Assembly: GCF_918797505.1 (NCBI RefSeq) | Contig: NC_092797.1 | Coordinates: 16,629,372-16,693,371, forward strand | Source: Bemisia tabaci | Lineage: Eukaryota > Arthropoda > Insecta > Hemiptera > Aleyrodidae | DNA: 64,000 bases | Reading direction: 5' to 3' | Part shown: positions 28,101 to 39,813 of the stretch, piece after piece | Position numbering within the stretch: the first letter of the stretch is position 1 | How the letters are laid out: every line of letters starts with the position of its first letter | The notes under the pieces: generated by a model | What the model was told of the DNA's origin: nothing | Database searches by the model: none | The model's input: the letters and a program-made list of their open reading frames with translations, nothing else | Program-made: the position numbers and the translations under genes

Positions 28101-31100
28101 TCATGGCTTTTTGATTTTCATGTGTGTTTCAAAATAAGGTGAGTTTCGAAAAATTCTTTTGGAATTTTTAATATCTAAATTGAATGCCTCCGATTTCAGA
28201 ATTTAAGTAAAGTCTGGGAGGTACCACTTGTTTCTGAAGAAATGCTGGATACAGTTCCTGAAATAAGCGTCACCAAGCTTTTTGAATTTGATGAGGTGGA
28301 TAAAGAGTAAGTTTAGTAATTGGAATATTTCTCTGTTCAATGTAAGTTTTTTTTAATTTTAAAAAAAATTAAAAAAGTAGAAATTCAATGGTGACAGTTG
28401 TATCGTAACTGAATTAGCTTACTAAAATAGTGAATTATTAGTGAATAATATTCACCAGTTGTGAGATCAGGGGAATTTTTTGACCTCTCTCCATTCCCTC
28501 ACATGAAGAGCATCACCTGGTATTAACAATGTGTGCACCATTTTGCAGTGATTTTATGCATGTACAGAAACAATGATACATTACCTTTATTGAGTAACGT
28601 GCTGCGAAGAGAGTTTGTAAAATTAAAATTGTTCTCAATTTATTTTTCCCCTCTCAGGATATTTCAAAACAGTGAAGTGCGGCTTCAACTTCAAACAGAC
28701 CTAAATGCCAGTTTTCCTGTCACCCTCACTGTCGATTTGCATCCCATCAGACCGGAGGATGGAATTATCTTTGCCGCTTTCATTTTATTTGGGCTGTACA
28801 TATTAATTATGTTTGAGGTAATCTTTTTTTACATCTATTTTACGTCAAAGTTCCTCGGAATATTTCCCCCATGCTGTTCTAAGAAAATTGTGCTGCTGAC
28901 CAATCTGTTCAGTATTTAGTTGCTAAAATTCAAGCAGCTCTAAAGACGATGTTAAATTGAATATTGAATGTATAAAGTTTTGAGTTTTTTTTAATAAAGT
29001 TTTGGAGTTAATTCTGCAAGACATCAGAAGCTCTGAAAAAAATTAAATGTTATCAACATTTTTCTAACTTGTACATGTGTAACTTTATTTTAAGGTGTCT
29101 AGTATCCAGAAAAATGATTATATACCAGGATTTATTAAGGAATGATGAATTTCTGGGAAAATCAGGAAACTCACTAAGGATTCGTATCAAACACGAGGAC
29201 TTCTCAGTCTTTCTAATTTGAGAACATTTTGTATTTTTTAGCGGTCTGATTTAGACTCAAAGCTGAAAAATTTGTGGAACGATGAATGATGAATGAAAAT
29301 TATTTTGCTAGAAACTCCCAAAGAAGATCTTAGTTCTTCCAAGAAAAATCTTAGCTCTTTTGGGGGCAAGTGGAAGGAGACCATGGTTTTCATAAGCGAA
29401 TCTACCAGTGAAAATGAGGAAAAATCAGTAAATGAGAAAACTCAAGGAATTTTGCAAGCTTTTTTCAAGCGTCTGCACCATTAACCCTCAATTTTTTTTA
29501 TTTTTTTTTTTTACTTCGTTTTTATTTCTTTGTTTTCCCCCAAGATCATTGAATTAAAACATTATTTTTTCAACGTAATGCTTCATTTTATAAAACTTAA
29601 AAAAACTTGACCTGATATACTTCTAAACTTCAGTAGAATTAATTCTCATACCAGGGCAATTTTTATTTTTGTTTCAGATAGTACACCGAACAATTGCTGC
29701 TGTCTTTGCGTCAACTCTATCTATTGCAATTTTAGCTGCTCTAAATGAGGTAAACAGTGTAGTCTCTTCTTTACATCTTCATGTCTCAGATTGCACCATT
29801 GTAAGTCTCCGCGCATGCTTTATGTTTTAAAGGAAAACCAACCAACAGTTTCTAATGGAATTTTCTTAGAATTTTCCTCACTCACTCCAAAAAATCACAC
29901 TGAATTGCAAAGAAACATATTGATTATCTTTTCTTGAAGAGAATAAAACATGATCAGACATTTTTAAAAGTTACAACTATTACACATTTTTTTGCCTTAA
30001 AGCATAGATATGTCTCGTATGAAGTACACTTTAAATAATTTTTTATTGTTCCAGAGACCAACGGCTGCTGAGTTGATATCATGGGTCGACGTAGAAACAA
30101 TTGTTCTTTTGTTTTGCATGATGATTCTGGTCGCAATCTTTGCTGAAACGGGTGTATTTGATTATCTGGCTGTTTATGCTTACAAGGTCAGTATACGAGT
30201 ATTAAATTTTCAATGTGCATGGACTGTTGTTTCTGGGGATTGTGGCTCATTTTGAAGTTGATTTAGGCTCCTGGAGCTCTCTCTCCTCAGAGGAATATAA
30301 GTTTGAACACTCAAAATATGTTAAAGTGAAGAGAATTTGCTGATTGTATTTTATCGATTATTTAAGGCGATTGCCCATATGGATCAAAGCAATATTTCCC
30401 TTTTTTTATTGAACAGTCCATCAGTAATTTTTTACAGCATGTCACACAGGTTCTTGCAGATTGTGTAAACTTAGAGGAGAGTAAGTTTTAGATCTTGTAA
30501 CATTATTGAATTGCTTAAAATCCATTTGCTGATGGCGACAATAATGATGATTGGATTTTCAGGTTACCAATGGGAAAGTCTGGCCTCTAATTATCACTCT
30601 CTCTGGTTTTACGGCTCTCATATCATCAATTCTGGATAATGTCACAACAATCTTACTTATGACTCCTGTGACTATCAGGTACAAATCAAAGGTTTTTCTT
30701 TTCTTTTTCTCACTGTTTGAAGATAGGAAGCATTGAGCATAAAACTTTAAACTGTGTCAGTAATTTAAGTTTTCTTAAAAGTCTTGACTGTACGACCCAT
30801 TACATTTCATAAAAAAATATAATTTAATCATTGATTGCCTTATGTTCTTTGTTAAGAAGTGTCTAAAGTTATGGTTTTACGGTGCACTTACGGCCTGGTA
30901 TTTCTAGTCTGAAAAAAGGCGGTGATGACTCGATTTTTCCTGACTTTTATTCATTGAGACCACCTGTTTTTTACAGGCTTTGGTTGCCCCTCCATTTAAA
31001 AGATTGTGTAGTTTTTCATTTGAACTCAAGTAGTATCCGTTTATGATAAATTACTTAGTTTTCTTCCATTTAACTTTCAGACTTTGTGAAGTAACAGAAC

Positions 31101-34100
31101 TAAATCCTGTTCCCATATTGATGGCGGTGTTGATTTACTCTAACATCGGTGGAGGTTTGACACTTGTTGGTGATCCGCCAAATGTCATAATTGCTACAAA
31201 CGCAAAAATTGTAGCTGCAGTAAGTGATTTCATAACTTATATTAATTTCAGTAATCGTAAAATTCCTTTCGTAAGAAATCTGCAAGTTTTGATTCAATCG
31301 CAGATGTGGTTTTAATTTTCTTGCAAGAAAACATTTCAAGGCAATATGTAACTGAACTTTGTTTCATTAGCATAATGTGTGCAAAATATCAAACGGATCA
31401 ACGAAGAAAAGAAAGACACTCCTTCCTATCTCCTTTTAGAGGGAAATTAATGTAAAAAGTCAAATTACTTTTCAATTGGTGCGGACTGTGGAGCCATCTA
31501 AGTGATTTTCTCTTGATTTCAATGAAACTTTTTGTGTGTAGATAGACCATAAATTGACTAGGGTGTGGCAGAAAAGAACCAAATATTTGGACATTTTTAT
31601 AAAAGTACGTATTTTTACAGAGAAATAATTTATGAGTGTGTTGTTTTTAAAATAAGCTAAATATTGACAAGGGTGTAAATGGTTTCACCATGCAACTAGT
31701 CGTTTGAGACCAAATTATGGACACTGACAAGGTCCTCCCCCTTTCCCTGCAAACAATATAATTTAACAATTTCCTTAGATATTTGAAAGAATATTGCAAA
31801 TCCACCAAAAAATTTACCATAAATTTTAATCAGCCCGTTGTGTTAACCCTTTTGCAAAAACCTAATGCTTTCCAAAAAATTGCAGAGGCCTAGAATTTAT
31901 GCACCCCTGAAAGTTGGCTCTTTGCTGACGAACTTGGTCTCAAAGTAGCCAACACCTGAAAACTGGAGGCAGAGGGGCAAAGTCAAGTAGCTGGTTTGTT
32001 TCTTTTAGAATTTGAAATATAAAGGCAAACAACCAGGCAACTGGATCATACAAACAACCTAGACCTTGACTGGAACAGTACCTATTAAAATGACTTAAGG
32101 TGATTCGATGGACGCCATATTTTGTGTCAGAACGGCATGCGATATATCGCATCAATTGGCTCCATTTTTTCAGCTACTCGTCATTTTTCTCCAATTTAGA
32201 GATCGCAATTCTGTTGTCAGGAGACTAAAGCACTCACTTATCAATTTTAACAAAGAAATTCAACGTAATAAAGGCGTGGTTTTTTTAGAGAGAAAATATC
32301 GCATTCGAGTGCAGTTTCGATATCAGTATCGAATGCGATGTTTTCTCTCTGAAAAAACCACGCATTTAATACGTTGAATTTTCTTGTTAAAATTGGTAAG
32401 TGAGTGTTTTAGACCCCTGACAACAGAATTGCGATCTCCAAATTGGAGGAAAATGATGAGTAGCTGAAAAAATGGAACCAATTGATGCGATATATCGCAT
32501 GCTGTTCTGACACAAAATATGGCGTCCATCGAATCACCTTAATCCGATACAATAGGCTGAGCCTCTCTTTTTGACCTCCCCCTCCTAAGCTGCAACATTT
32601 TGTCACATGGACCACAGATAATATTTCTTTATGTCATAGGGTGTCAATTTTGGAAGTTACATTTTACATGCTGGCACAGGATGTCTCATTGTAATGGTTG
32701 TCGTTCATTTCCACTTGAGGTACATTTTCCGCAATACGAACGATCTTCGTTTCTCCGAGCCACATGATGTGCAAGGTAATTGTTGTTTAAAAATGCCAAC
32801 TTTTAAATTTATTTTATGATCAGAATGATTACATATTTAAAGAATAAGAATGGCTCAGTAGTTCTACTTTTCTCCACAATGTTTTCCTCATAAATAGGAG
32901 CATGCCTCTGAATATTATAATTATTTCTTCTTTTTGTGAATACAACTTCTGATGTTGTATCGGCAATGAAGGATGATACAATATTGTATCATCACCATCA
33001 GCTAAAAGAACCTTTTGATAATACATGGTGGAAGTGATGTGGGGCATGGTATGGTAGCAGACATTCAATGAGAAGTTAAAAATTGAGGAGAAAAAAAATT
33101 AAATTTTTCATTTTGGCTGTCTCGTTTGTCAAGATGCATTCAGGATCCTTAGAATTGGCTGTTACAATTGCATGAAAAATTCCTTAGCAATCAATGTGTA
33201 GAGTAAGTTTTTCTGAAGAGTCTCTTCAACCTACCTAAGTTTAGAGAGGAAGAAAATTATTTTTCTTGACTTATTTGAGTGAGCGTATGCCACTATTCAC
33301 AACTGTGTATTGTAATCTTTCCTTTCTTTCATTTCATGAAGTATGGATTAACTTTTTCCTGATATGTTTTCCTATTTGATCTTAGAACTCCGCCATGAAA
33401 TCGCAATCTGGCAAAGAGCTGCTGCATCGCTTTCCTCTTATTCCAAAGATGAAGATCTGGTCCGTGAAACTCTCATGATTAAAGTCAGAAGATTGTTGGG
33501 TGAATTGAAAACAAAGCTTCTCACTGGAAGGTAATAAATCACACTATGTATTTTTTCATGATATGTTCCTCTTCCTCACGAACATACACTTCCTTTTATT
33601 GATGTAATTCATAATTCATTCGTTACATTACTGTAATATTATTTTCCTTTCACTTTTTTTTTTCATAATCTCTCGAAGAGACTAATCTCTGGCCTCAAGA
33701 ACCAAGAATAAATATTTTCATCAACTACGTTAGGTTTACCTTCAAGCAATAAAGCTTACTTCAACTATCCGGATACTTTATTCGAGATTAAAGTTGTCCA
33801 ATCAAATGAAAGGAAAAACTTACAATGCTTTCAGCTCATCATGAAAAAATTTCAGGGATGTAATGAGAATGCGCAGAGTTCAGTATTCAATATCCAAGTC
33901 CACAGACTGTTTATTCTAGGAGGCAATACTCATATGTATAGAGACTTTAACCAATGAAAGAATCTTACAATGTCAACTTGAGATCACAGCAAGTAAGTTG
34001 GCATACTATCGGAGGGCGACAGAGACTCTTTTGTTTCCGTTCCCGCTACTATACACGAGATAATGGATGTACTGGCTTGTTCCATTCTAATAATTAGTCA

Positions 34101-37100
34101 ACTAACTTTCTATGAATTCATTTATGTGTATTTTAGACCTCAGTTTAAGGTCAAATTTTTTCGCCTCTCAGGAATAGTATTTAATTAAAAATTTTGCAGG
34201 TGCTCCTCTGAAGTTGGCTTGACTTGAATAATCCGTTTTTGCCAAAGATATAATTTAATGTGACGTAATTTTTTGTATTGAATTATGTCTCTTTTTTTTA
34301 TTTCAGTTCGGCTATTCCAAATTACAAAACAAACCTCCAGGAACTTCAAGAAAAGGTATGCTGTAATACATCTTGCCTCTCTTTTTTTCTCTCCTCTCTC
34401 TTTTTTTTTCTTTCTTCAAACCCCAAATGCATTGGATCATATAGCAGAGGTACAGCAGTTGTAGAGGATCCTGTTTACTACAGCCTCAACGTAGAAAGCT
34501 TTTCTTTAGCGTGGGAAAGAAAACCAGAGACACTTTGGCACCTCGGTGTTTCTCGGAAAATTGTACAATAGACTAAGTACCTATTTGTAAATCTCAAATT
34601 TCGTTGCATAAGAGAACTTCTAATACTGCAGCCTCTCATTTTATGGAAAATAATTGTTTTTTGTCTTATTTTTGATCAATTTATCTAATGGGTTTTCTTT
34701 TGGTTATCTATGTTTTTCTTAGTACCCGATACGAGATAGGAAACTCCTCATAAAGTCCGGATTTACTCTCCTCTTCGTCATCACTCTATTTTTCTGCCAT
34801 TCAAATTTCAAGCTAAATCTATCTCTTGGATGGTCAGCTCTCTTTGGAGCTGCCCTTCTGTTCATTTTAGCAGAGAAAGTAGATTTGGAAGGAGTGCTTG
34901 CTCGAGTCGAGTGGTCGACATTACTGTTTTTTACTGCCCTTTTCGTTTTAATAGGTGTAAGTATTCGTATCAGATTTTGTATCCTTAACCTGTAGTCTAC
35001 TTCCTTTTCCTTTGTCTTATTAGAATACAGTGTTGGATGGTATGTTTTAAAAACCTGATAGCATAAATATACCATATTCATCATTTTAAAATTTTCATCA
35101 GAAAATCTAATTGTCTACGTTAATGAGGAGTTTTGTAAATTAGTGGATTATTACAATGAAAATAGATTCTCATAACCCTGAAAACTAGTTTTGGTTGAAT
35201 TTTATAGGAAGAGAGAATGCAAAGTAGAGGAAAAAATATTTTGAGATAGGACAAAGTGACAATAAGCACATGACGAAAAAGTGTCTTTCCAAACTTTTTT
35301 GAGATCCTGAAATAGCTTTTCTTTATCCTCATTTTTTAATTTGTTCTCTATCTCGTGGTTAATGATTAAGCAAGAACCATTGTTTTTTTGTTTTTTTTCA
35401 ACAGGCTCTGTCTCGCCTAGGCTTAATTGAATGGATTGGTCATCAAACGGAACTGTTCATCCTGGGTGTGGACAAAGAATCGAGGCTTGCTGTTGCCATT
35501 GTGCTGATCCTGTGGGTCTCTGCCATTGTTTCCTCATTCGTTGATAATATTCCTCTAGCATCCATGATGGTTCACATAATCACAGGGCTGTCTCAAAACA
35601 AAGAGCTTGAGTTACCTCTCCAACCGTTGGTTTGGGCATTGGCATTGGGCGCCTCTTTTGGCGGTAGGTCAATTTTTTTTAGCAATCATTCACACACATC
35701 ATCCTCTTTTGTAGCAGTGATGCAATTTATTAGAGCGACCTTTTTACTATCATAACTTTGATAGTTACAAGGTATTTCTTTTCGTTTCTACTCATGCCAC
35801 TTGGATTCACTTAAAAATCAAGAAAAATTCTATATAGTATTTCTCCTCTGAAACACTGCACGTTTCATTCGCCTCTCGTCAGCCTTGTCTTAAGCTGTTT
35901 ATTGGTAAATTGCATCGTAATTGAATGTAATCAGGGAAACATATAGAGTCGTTCATTTTGCGATTATTTCTTGTGACTGGGATTGACGTTGACAAGTTTT
36001 AATGCTGTATTTCCAGTCATTTTGTGTTTATTTTTCTCTTTGGTGTAATTTCTTTTTAGTCGCGATGCTAAGAATTTGTCGACTTATAAAAGTGGCAGTT
36101 ATTTTAATGTTACAGTTCAAAATTTGAAGATCGGTTTTCTTTTCAACCTTTTTTAAAACTTAACCCATGCATGAATTCTGCAAGAATGATTGATCCCATG
36201 AATTTTACCCTTTAAAAGAGCCTGAACCTATATGTCGCTCATCTTAAGTTACCTTTATATATTCTTATTATTCAGGTAATGGCACACTAATAGGAGCATC
36301 CTCTAACATGGTCTGTGCTGGAGTGGCTGAGCAACACGGATATCGAATTTCTTTCAGTGAATATTTAAAGTAAGTATCCACCTTCTGTATGTATTTATTA
36401 CAAAAAAGTTCATTTTTTTATTGTATTTGAACGTTATTATACTGAACGAAACTGTAAAATTGAATTAAATCTAAAGGAACTATGTGCATAGGCTTTGCAA
36501 GCCTACGTCATTCGTTTTGATTTCATTCATTTGCTCATAGTTCGTTTCAGCATTATTACTTGCATTTAGAAGTAGTCATCATACAAGGATATCTCTCTAA
36601 TCGGACAGTATTTAAGGAGGAAACAACATAAACCAGAATGCTTACATTCCATCATTCAAGGGTATCTCTCTTCCCAAGTAGCAGTGATCGCGATAAATAG
36701 CGATTTTATCGGTTGGTTATCGCGATTATATCGGTTGCAATATACCGAGATATTATCGCATAAAAAATTGCGATACATGGCGATTAAATCGCTACACATC
36801 GCAATTTTTGGTTCGATAAAATCGCGATGAATTTTCGTCGATAAAATCGAGATTAAATCGCCATTTATCGCGAGTTTTATTTCGAAAAAATGGCGATAAA
36901 TTGCCGGGCGATTAAATCGCGATTTTATTCCGATAAGATCGAGGATAATCGCTCAGATGTTGATGATCCTGGCGATTTTATCGCCGATAAAATCGCAATA
37001 TATAGCGATTTTTCCGTTGAAAAATGCTACTTGGGTTATCAGACAGTATTTAAGGAGGAAACTACATAAACCAGAATGCTTACATTTTTCTTTAATTACA

Positions 37101-37216
37101 TATGTACTTATTATTTTTTTATGTTTTTCAGGATTGGCTATCCAGTTATGCTTGTGAGTGTTGTCGTCTCAACTATCTACCTGTACATTGCACACGTCAT
37201 TTTTGCATGGCACTGA
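25132..37216 (+). CDS. OCA2: P protein / OCA2-like melanosomal-type anion transporter, complete
   Basis: Polytopic membrane protein of the CitM/ion-transporter superfamily. In vertebrates OCA2 sets melanosome pH; insect homologues are expected in pigment granules. Seventeen exons: 25132-25310, 25899-26211, 26648-26726, 27111-27277, 28200-28306, 28658-28817, 29678-29749, 30055-30186, 30563-30678, 31081-31219, 32640-32775, 33386-33530, 34307-34355, 34723-34956, 35405-35663, 36276-36369 and 37132-37216. They total 2466 nt (821 aa; human 838), with every junction in phase. Recognisable blocks: an N-terminal cytosolic region then TM1 ([14 protein letters not shown]); a lumenal domain; [100 protein letters not shown]; and [20 protein letters not shown]. 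The two DN-x-P/T and [14 protein letters not shown] halves give the expected internal symmetry. Start: ATG at 25132, 28 nt past an acceptor at 25103, so a non-coding exon lies upstream. Introns hold several MITEs. Confidence 0.95.
25601..25790. mobile_element. Short TIR element (about 190 bp) in OCA2 intron 1
   Basis: The left GGGTCATCAAAGGTTAAACC and the right complement of GGTGATCAAAAGTTAAACC form an imperfect terminal inverted repeat. The right end finishes caccctgtatac, a common MITE-type terminus. A homopolymer-rich core (poly-T, then C10) lies between. The target duplication is unclear (a TA at each side is possible), so the superfamily is unassigned. Confidence 0.5.
27747..28001 (-). 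mobile_element. MITE, family A copy 2 (255 bp) in an OCA2 intron
   Basis: Near-perfect terminal inverted repeats: CGACGGTGAAACTACCAAAC at the left and its complement at the right end, extending to about 38 bp through the cacgtatctcg motif. The interior is the reverse complement of the reptin-intron copy at 1939-2189: gcagacttcctgtcat against atgacaggaagtctgc, plus the tgatttttcctcttcgtg tract. There is no coding capacity. Confidence 0.75.
32095..32542. mobile_element. 448-bp foldback (long-TIR) element in an OCA2 intron
   Basis: Almost the whole element is one palindrome. The left arm begins TTAAGGTGATTCGATGGACG, and the right arm is its complement ending CGTCCATCGAATCACCTTAA, with arms of about 210 bp. 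A TTAA lies at each end (32095-32098, 32539-32542). It could be a piggyBac-style TTAA target duplication, or TA as in Tc1/mariner. Both arms encode the same short peptide start ([17 protein letters not shown]), which is a palindrome artefact. No transposase. Confidence 0.8.
36601..37087. repeat. Direct repeat of about 50 bp flanking the CGAT-rich element
   Basis: gacagtatttaaggaggaaa followed by c(a/t)acataaaccagaatgc is present at about 36604-36645 and again at about 37041-37082 with only one or two differences. It is far too long for a normal target-site duplication. It may be a host segmental duplication in which one junction received the TIR element. Confidence 0.7.
36673..37035. mobile_element. 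TIR element packed with CGATAAAATCG-type motifs, last OCA2 intron
   Basis: It is bounded by CCCAAGTAGCA at the left and TGCTACTTGGG at the right, an 11-bp perfect TIR. The 340-bp interior is made almost entirely of overlapping variants of gcgataaaatcgc and gcgattttatcgc, with about 30 CGAT/ATCG tetramers on no fixed period. It is flanked by a direct repeat of about 50 bp (36601-36650 and 37038-37087). It has no coding capacity. Confidence 0.7.
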
Positions 37217-38537
37217 TTTTTTTCTGTGATTCTGTAATTTTAAGAAAATTATTTTTTCCGTTGAATTAGGTATGTTTTAAGATTATCTTACAAAACTTAA
37301 GAGGGTCGAAACCTCAAGTGTAGATTTTATGAAATTGAGAGGTGGAACCTCTTGATTTTTTTAGTGGACAGCTACTAGCTCTATCCCTACTTTTAGCTTT
37401 CTAGGGGTGAAGAAGTTTTATTTCCGAAAAATTCCATCCTTGAATCTAACCGGTCTTTTCTTTTTTTACTTCAGAAAATCAATAGGGGAAGTAATCAGAA
37501 TACTTTTCACAGACTTTTCCTCAAGTATTTATAGCTTGATTTTGTGAGGAAAATTTTAATAGAGTGAAGGAAATCGACTCTTTTACACAAATTAGCCCTT
37601 AACTCTTTTATTGTTCTTTGCTTTACTCATTCCCGTTCTTTAATTGACTTATGTCTCTCGCGGTAATTTTTTAGTCTACTCTTGCTATTTTCTTAAAACT
37701 TAGCGATTTTATCGGGGGAGGGGAGGAGGAAGACTTTTTTCTCTTTTTGTGATTTCTGCCATCAATGTTCCTTTGATGTTATAATCTGTGATAATAATTG
37801 CTCTGAAACTGTAATTTAATTCATTTGCAACGTCTTGCAAACTTCCATAGACCAGTATTGTAGTGTTACATTGTATTTACTGTTTGAATTGATACTTATG
37901 CGTGTTTAAAAAAAAGAAAAAAAAAACTTTTTTCATATTTCCATAATAATTTTTTGTGTTTTGTTACTTGCTCTGGTGAAAGATTGACGAATCATAAGTG
38001 TTTTTAGAAAATGAGTATTAGACAGAATGGAGAATTTGCATGCAAATTTTTTATTGCTTCATCTGGAAGTGCTTAAAGAACTGATTTCACAGTATTTTTT
38101 GTAGTTTTTTTCTGATGAGGGAAATAGTATTAAAATAGATTTAAAAGTGAGAAAATGCAACACCTAGTGACGTCATCTGGCAGAATTCCCCATTTAAACA
38201 CACGTATTTTAGCAGATTAGATTATTTTGTCATATCTTCTTCAATAAGCGTTCAATTCATGAACCAAGGTATCCTCGTGTTCAGTTGACTCATTGTCAGT
38301 AGTTTCCACTAAAACAGAAGGCCTTGTCCACACGAGTGCGGTTCGCGGAACTTATTCCGAGGAACTTGTTCCCAGAACAAGTTTAAGCTGAACTAAAAAC
38401 TTGTTCCTCCAAAACCTGGAACTTCCCCCGTACTCCGAGCTTCTATATATGTTTCTTTTGATGTGAATTTGTTTGTTTTTGTTTTTTACGTCCTTTACAT
38501 TTCTTGACATTTATTTTTGTTACTTTGGCGGCCGTAA

Positions 38538-39390
38538 TCTATACTATAAGCTCCGAGACATCCTAATTTTGCGAAACTGGTGACGCTTAGTTCCAGCGTT
38601 CTACCGGGCCGATTTTCATGATTTTTAGGGCTATCGACGGACAATTGTCTCTAGATAAGCCAACTCTTTTTAGATTTTCAAAATATGGCCCAGGTTTTTT
38701 TATATTACGTGGTAAAGTTGCGAATTCTCCCATTTAAACAATGTAAATTTATACTTTTTGTCATAGTTCGTTTGAGCGTTCTACCGGGCCGATTTCCATG
38801 ATTTTTACGTAAATCGACAGGTAATAGGCCCTAGATGAGCCCGCTTTAATCAGATTTTGGAAAAAGGACCCAGGTTTTTTTAAAATCACGTTATAAAAGT
38901 GAGTGAGTTTACAGAATGCTCCGGTACTGCTACCGCTATGCGCGGGAGGATGCGCAGTGGTCGAGGAGGTTGCGCAGTAGCTGTATAGCCTGCGCATCAG
39001 CTCTACACTTATCTACACAAGATTCGCACCTGAGACTTCATGTCGAGAGGTGGCTATGTCGTCTACGACGTCGAATGCGTCCACTGTGAACTCGTTGTGG
39101 GTTCGATCCCCGACTCATGAATTCTAAATTATTGCTTGACTCTACCATTGTTCATTGTTTTACTGCAATATTTCATCAAGCAGTCATTCCAAAACGCGTC
39201 CTTTTAATTTTAAAGTAATTTTAAGTAAAGTTTAAAATTAAAGTATACCTCATATCGTAATTTTTTAAGGGTAAAAATAAAACTAACACTGATAGGAGGG
39301 TAAAAATAGGGCCGCGAAGCGGCCCATTGATGGCGCGGAGCGCCTTCAGGGGGTTGGGTCGCGTAGCGGCCAGGGGGTGTAGCCCCCTAG
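38538..39390 (+). mobile_element. Non-autonomous Helitron, copy 2 (853 bp)
   Basis: It starts TCTATACTATAAGCTCCGAG and ends CAGGGGGTGTAGCCCCCTAG, between a 5' A and a 3' T. It is the inverted counterpart of 20144-21024, with the same GC hairpins before the end. The 5' half holds two diverged tandem subrepeats. Each carries gcgttctaccgggccgattt, then an atcgac phrase, then ctagat(a/g)agcc. The 3' half holds the tRNA-like module at 39042-39118. No Rep/helicase ORF. Confidence 0.85.
39042..39118 (+). repeat. tRNA-like module in Helitron copy 2
   Basis: A-box-like TGGCTATGTCG and a perfect B-box GGTTCGATCC (in GTGGGTTCGATCCCCG) occur at the spacing of a class II tRNA, as in copy 1. The two copies differ in the D-arm and anticodon-arm regions but keep the B-box intact. 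Confidence 0.55.
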
Positions 39391-39807
39391 TAATCTATTA
39401 TTTTGCGATAATTAAATAGTTTTATTGAAGTTCCGGTTCCAGTTCGGGCGAACTCGTGTGGACAGCATGCCTCGTTTCAAGGAATAAGTTCCGGGAACTG
39501 AGAAGTTTGAGGAATAAGTTCCGCAAACTGCGCTCAAGGGACAGGGCCCAAAATTCATTAAATTTCAGACAACTGCAAATTCTCCATTGTTGTGACTCCA
39601 TTATTACTCTAAAAATATTTATTAAACAAAAACTTGAAAATGCTTCTCCATAAGAAGGTCAGAACATGTTCTTTATGGTAGGGACAGAAAGTTACCAACA
39701 ATTTTAATAGAAAAACTTTGGAGGATTTGAGATTCATAAGGTTTGTTCGCAAGTTACAAACAAATTAAAAGAGACAACAAGATGAAGAGGTTTTAAGTTA
39801 TTTTTTT

Positions 39808-39813
39808 TTTATT
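39808..39813 (-). other. Candidate poly(A) signal AATAAA for the chitinase gene
   Basis: The hexamer lies on the minus strand about 820 nt past the chitinase stop codon (40634). It is called by position and motif only; the surrounding T-run makes a chance match possible. Confidence 0.4.

Larger units (their letters stand above)
38325..39464. mobile_element. TGTCCACACGAG-ended TIR element carrying a nested Helitron
   Basis: The left TGTCCACACGAGTGCGGTTC and the right complement of TGTCCACACGAGTTCGCCCG form a terminal inverted repeat. The flanking octamers gaaggcct (left) and gcatgcct (right) agree at 6 of 8 positions, compatible with an old hAT-type duplication. The Helitron at 38538-39390 interrupts it; without that insert the element is about 290 bp. 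Confidence 0.5.

Noticed and set aside
32108..32529. Two ORFs starting [17 protein letters not shown] on opposite strands
   Set aside because: They are the same sequence read from the two arms of a foldback element.
36690..37020. Possible CRISPR array or satellite, from the repeated cgataaaatcgc motifs
   Set aside because: Motif spacing is irregular, there are no unique spacers, the genome is eukaryotic, and the stretch is enclosed by perfect TIRs, so it is a mobile element.
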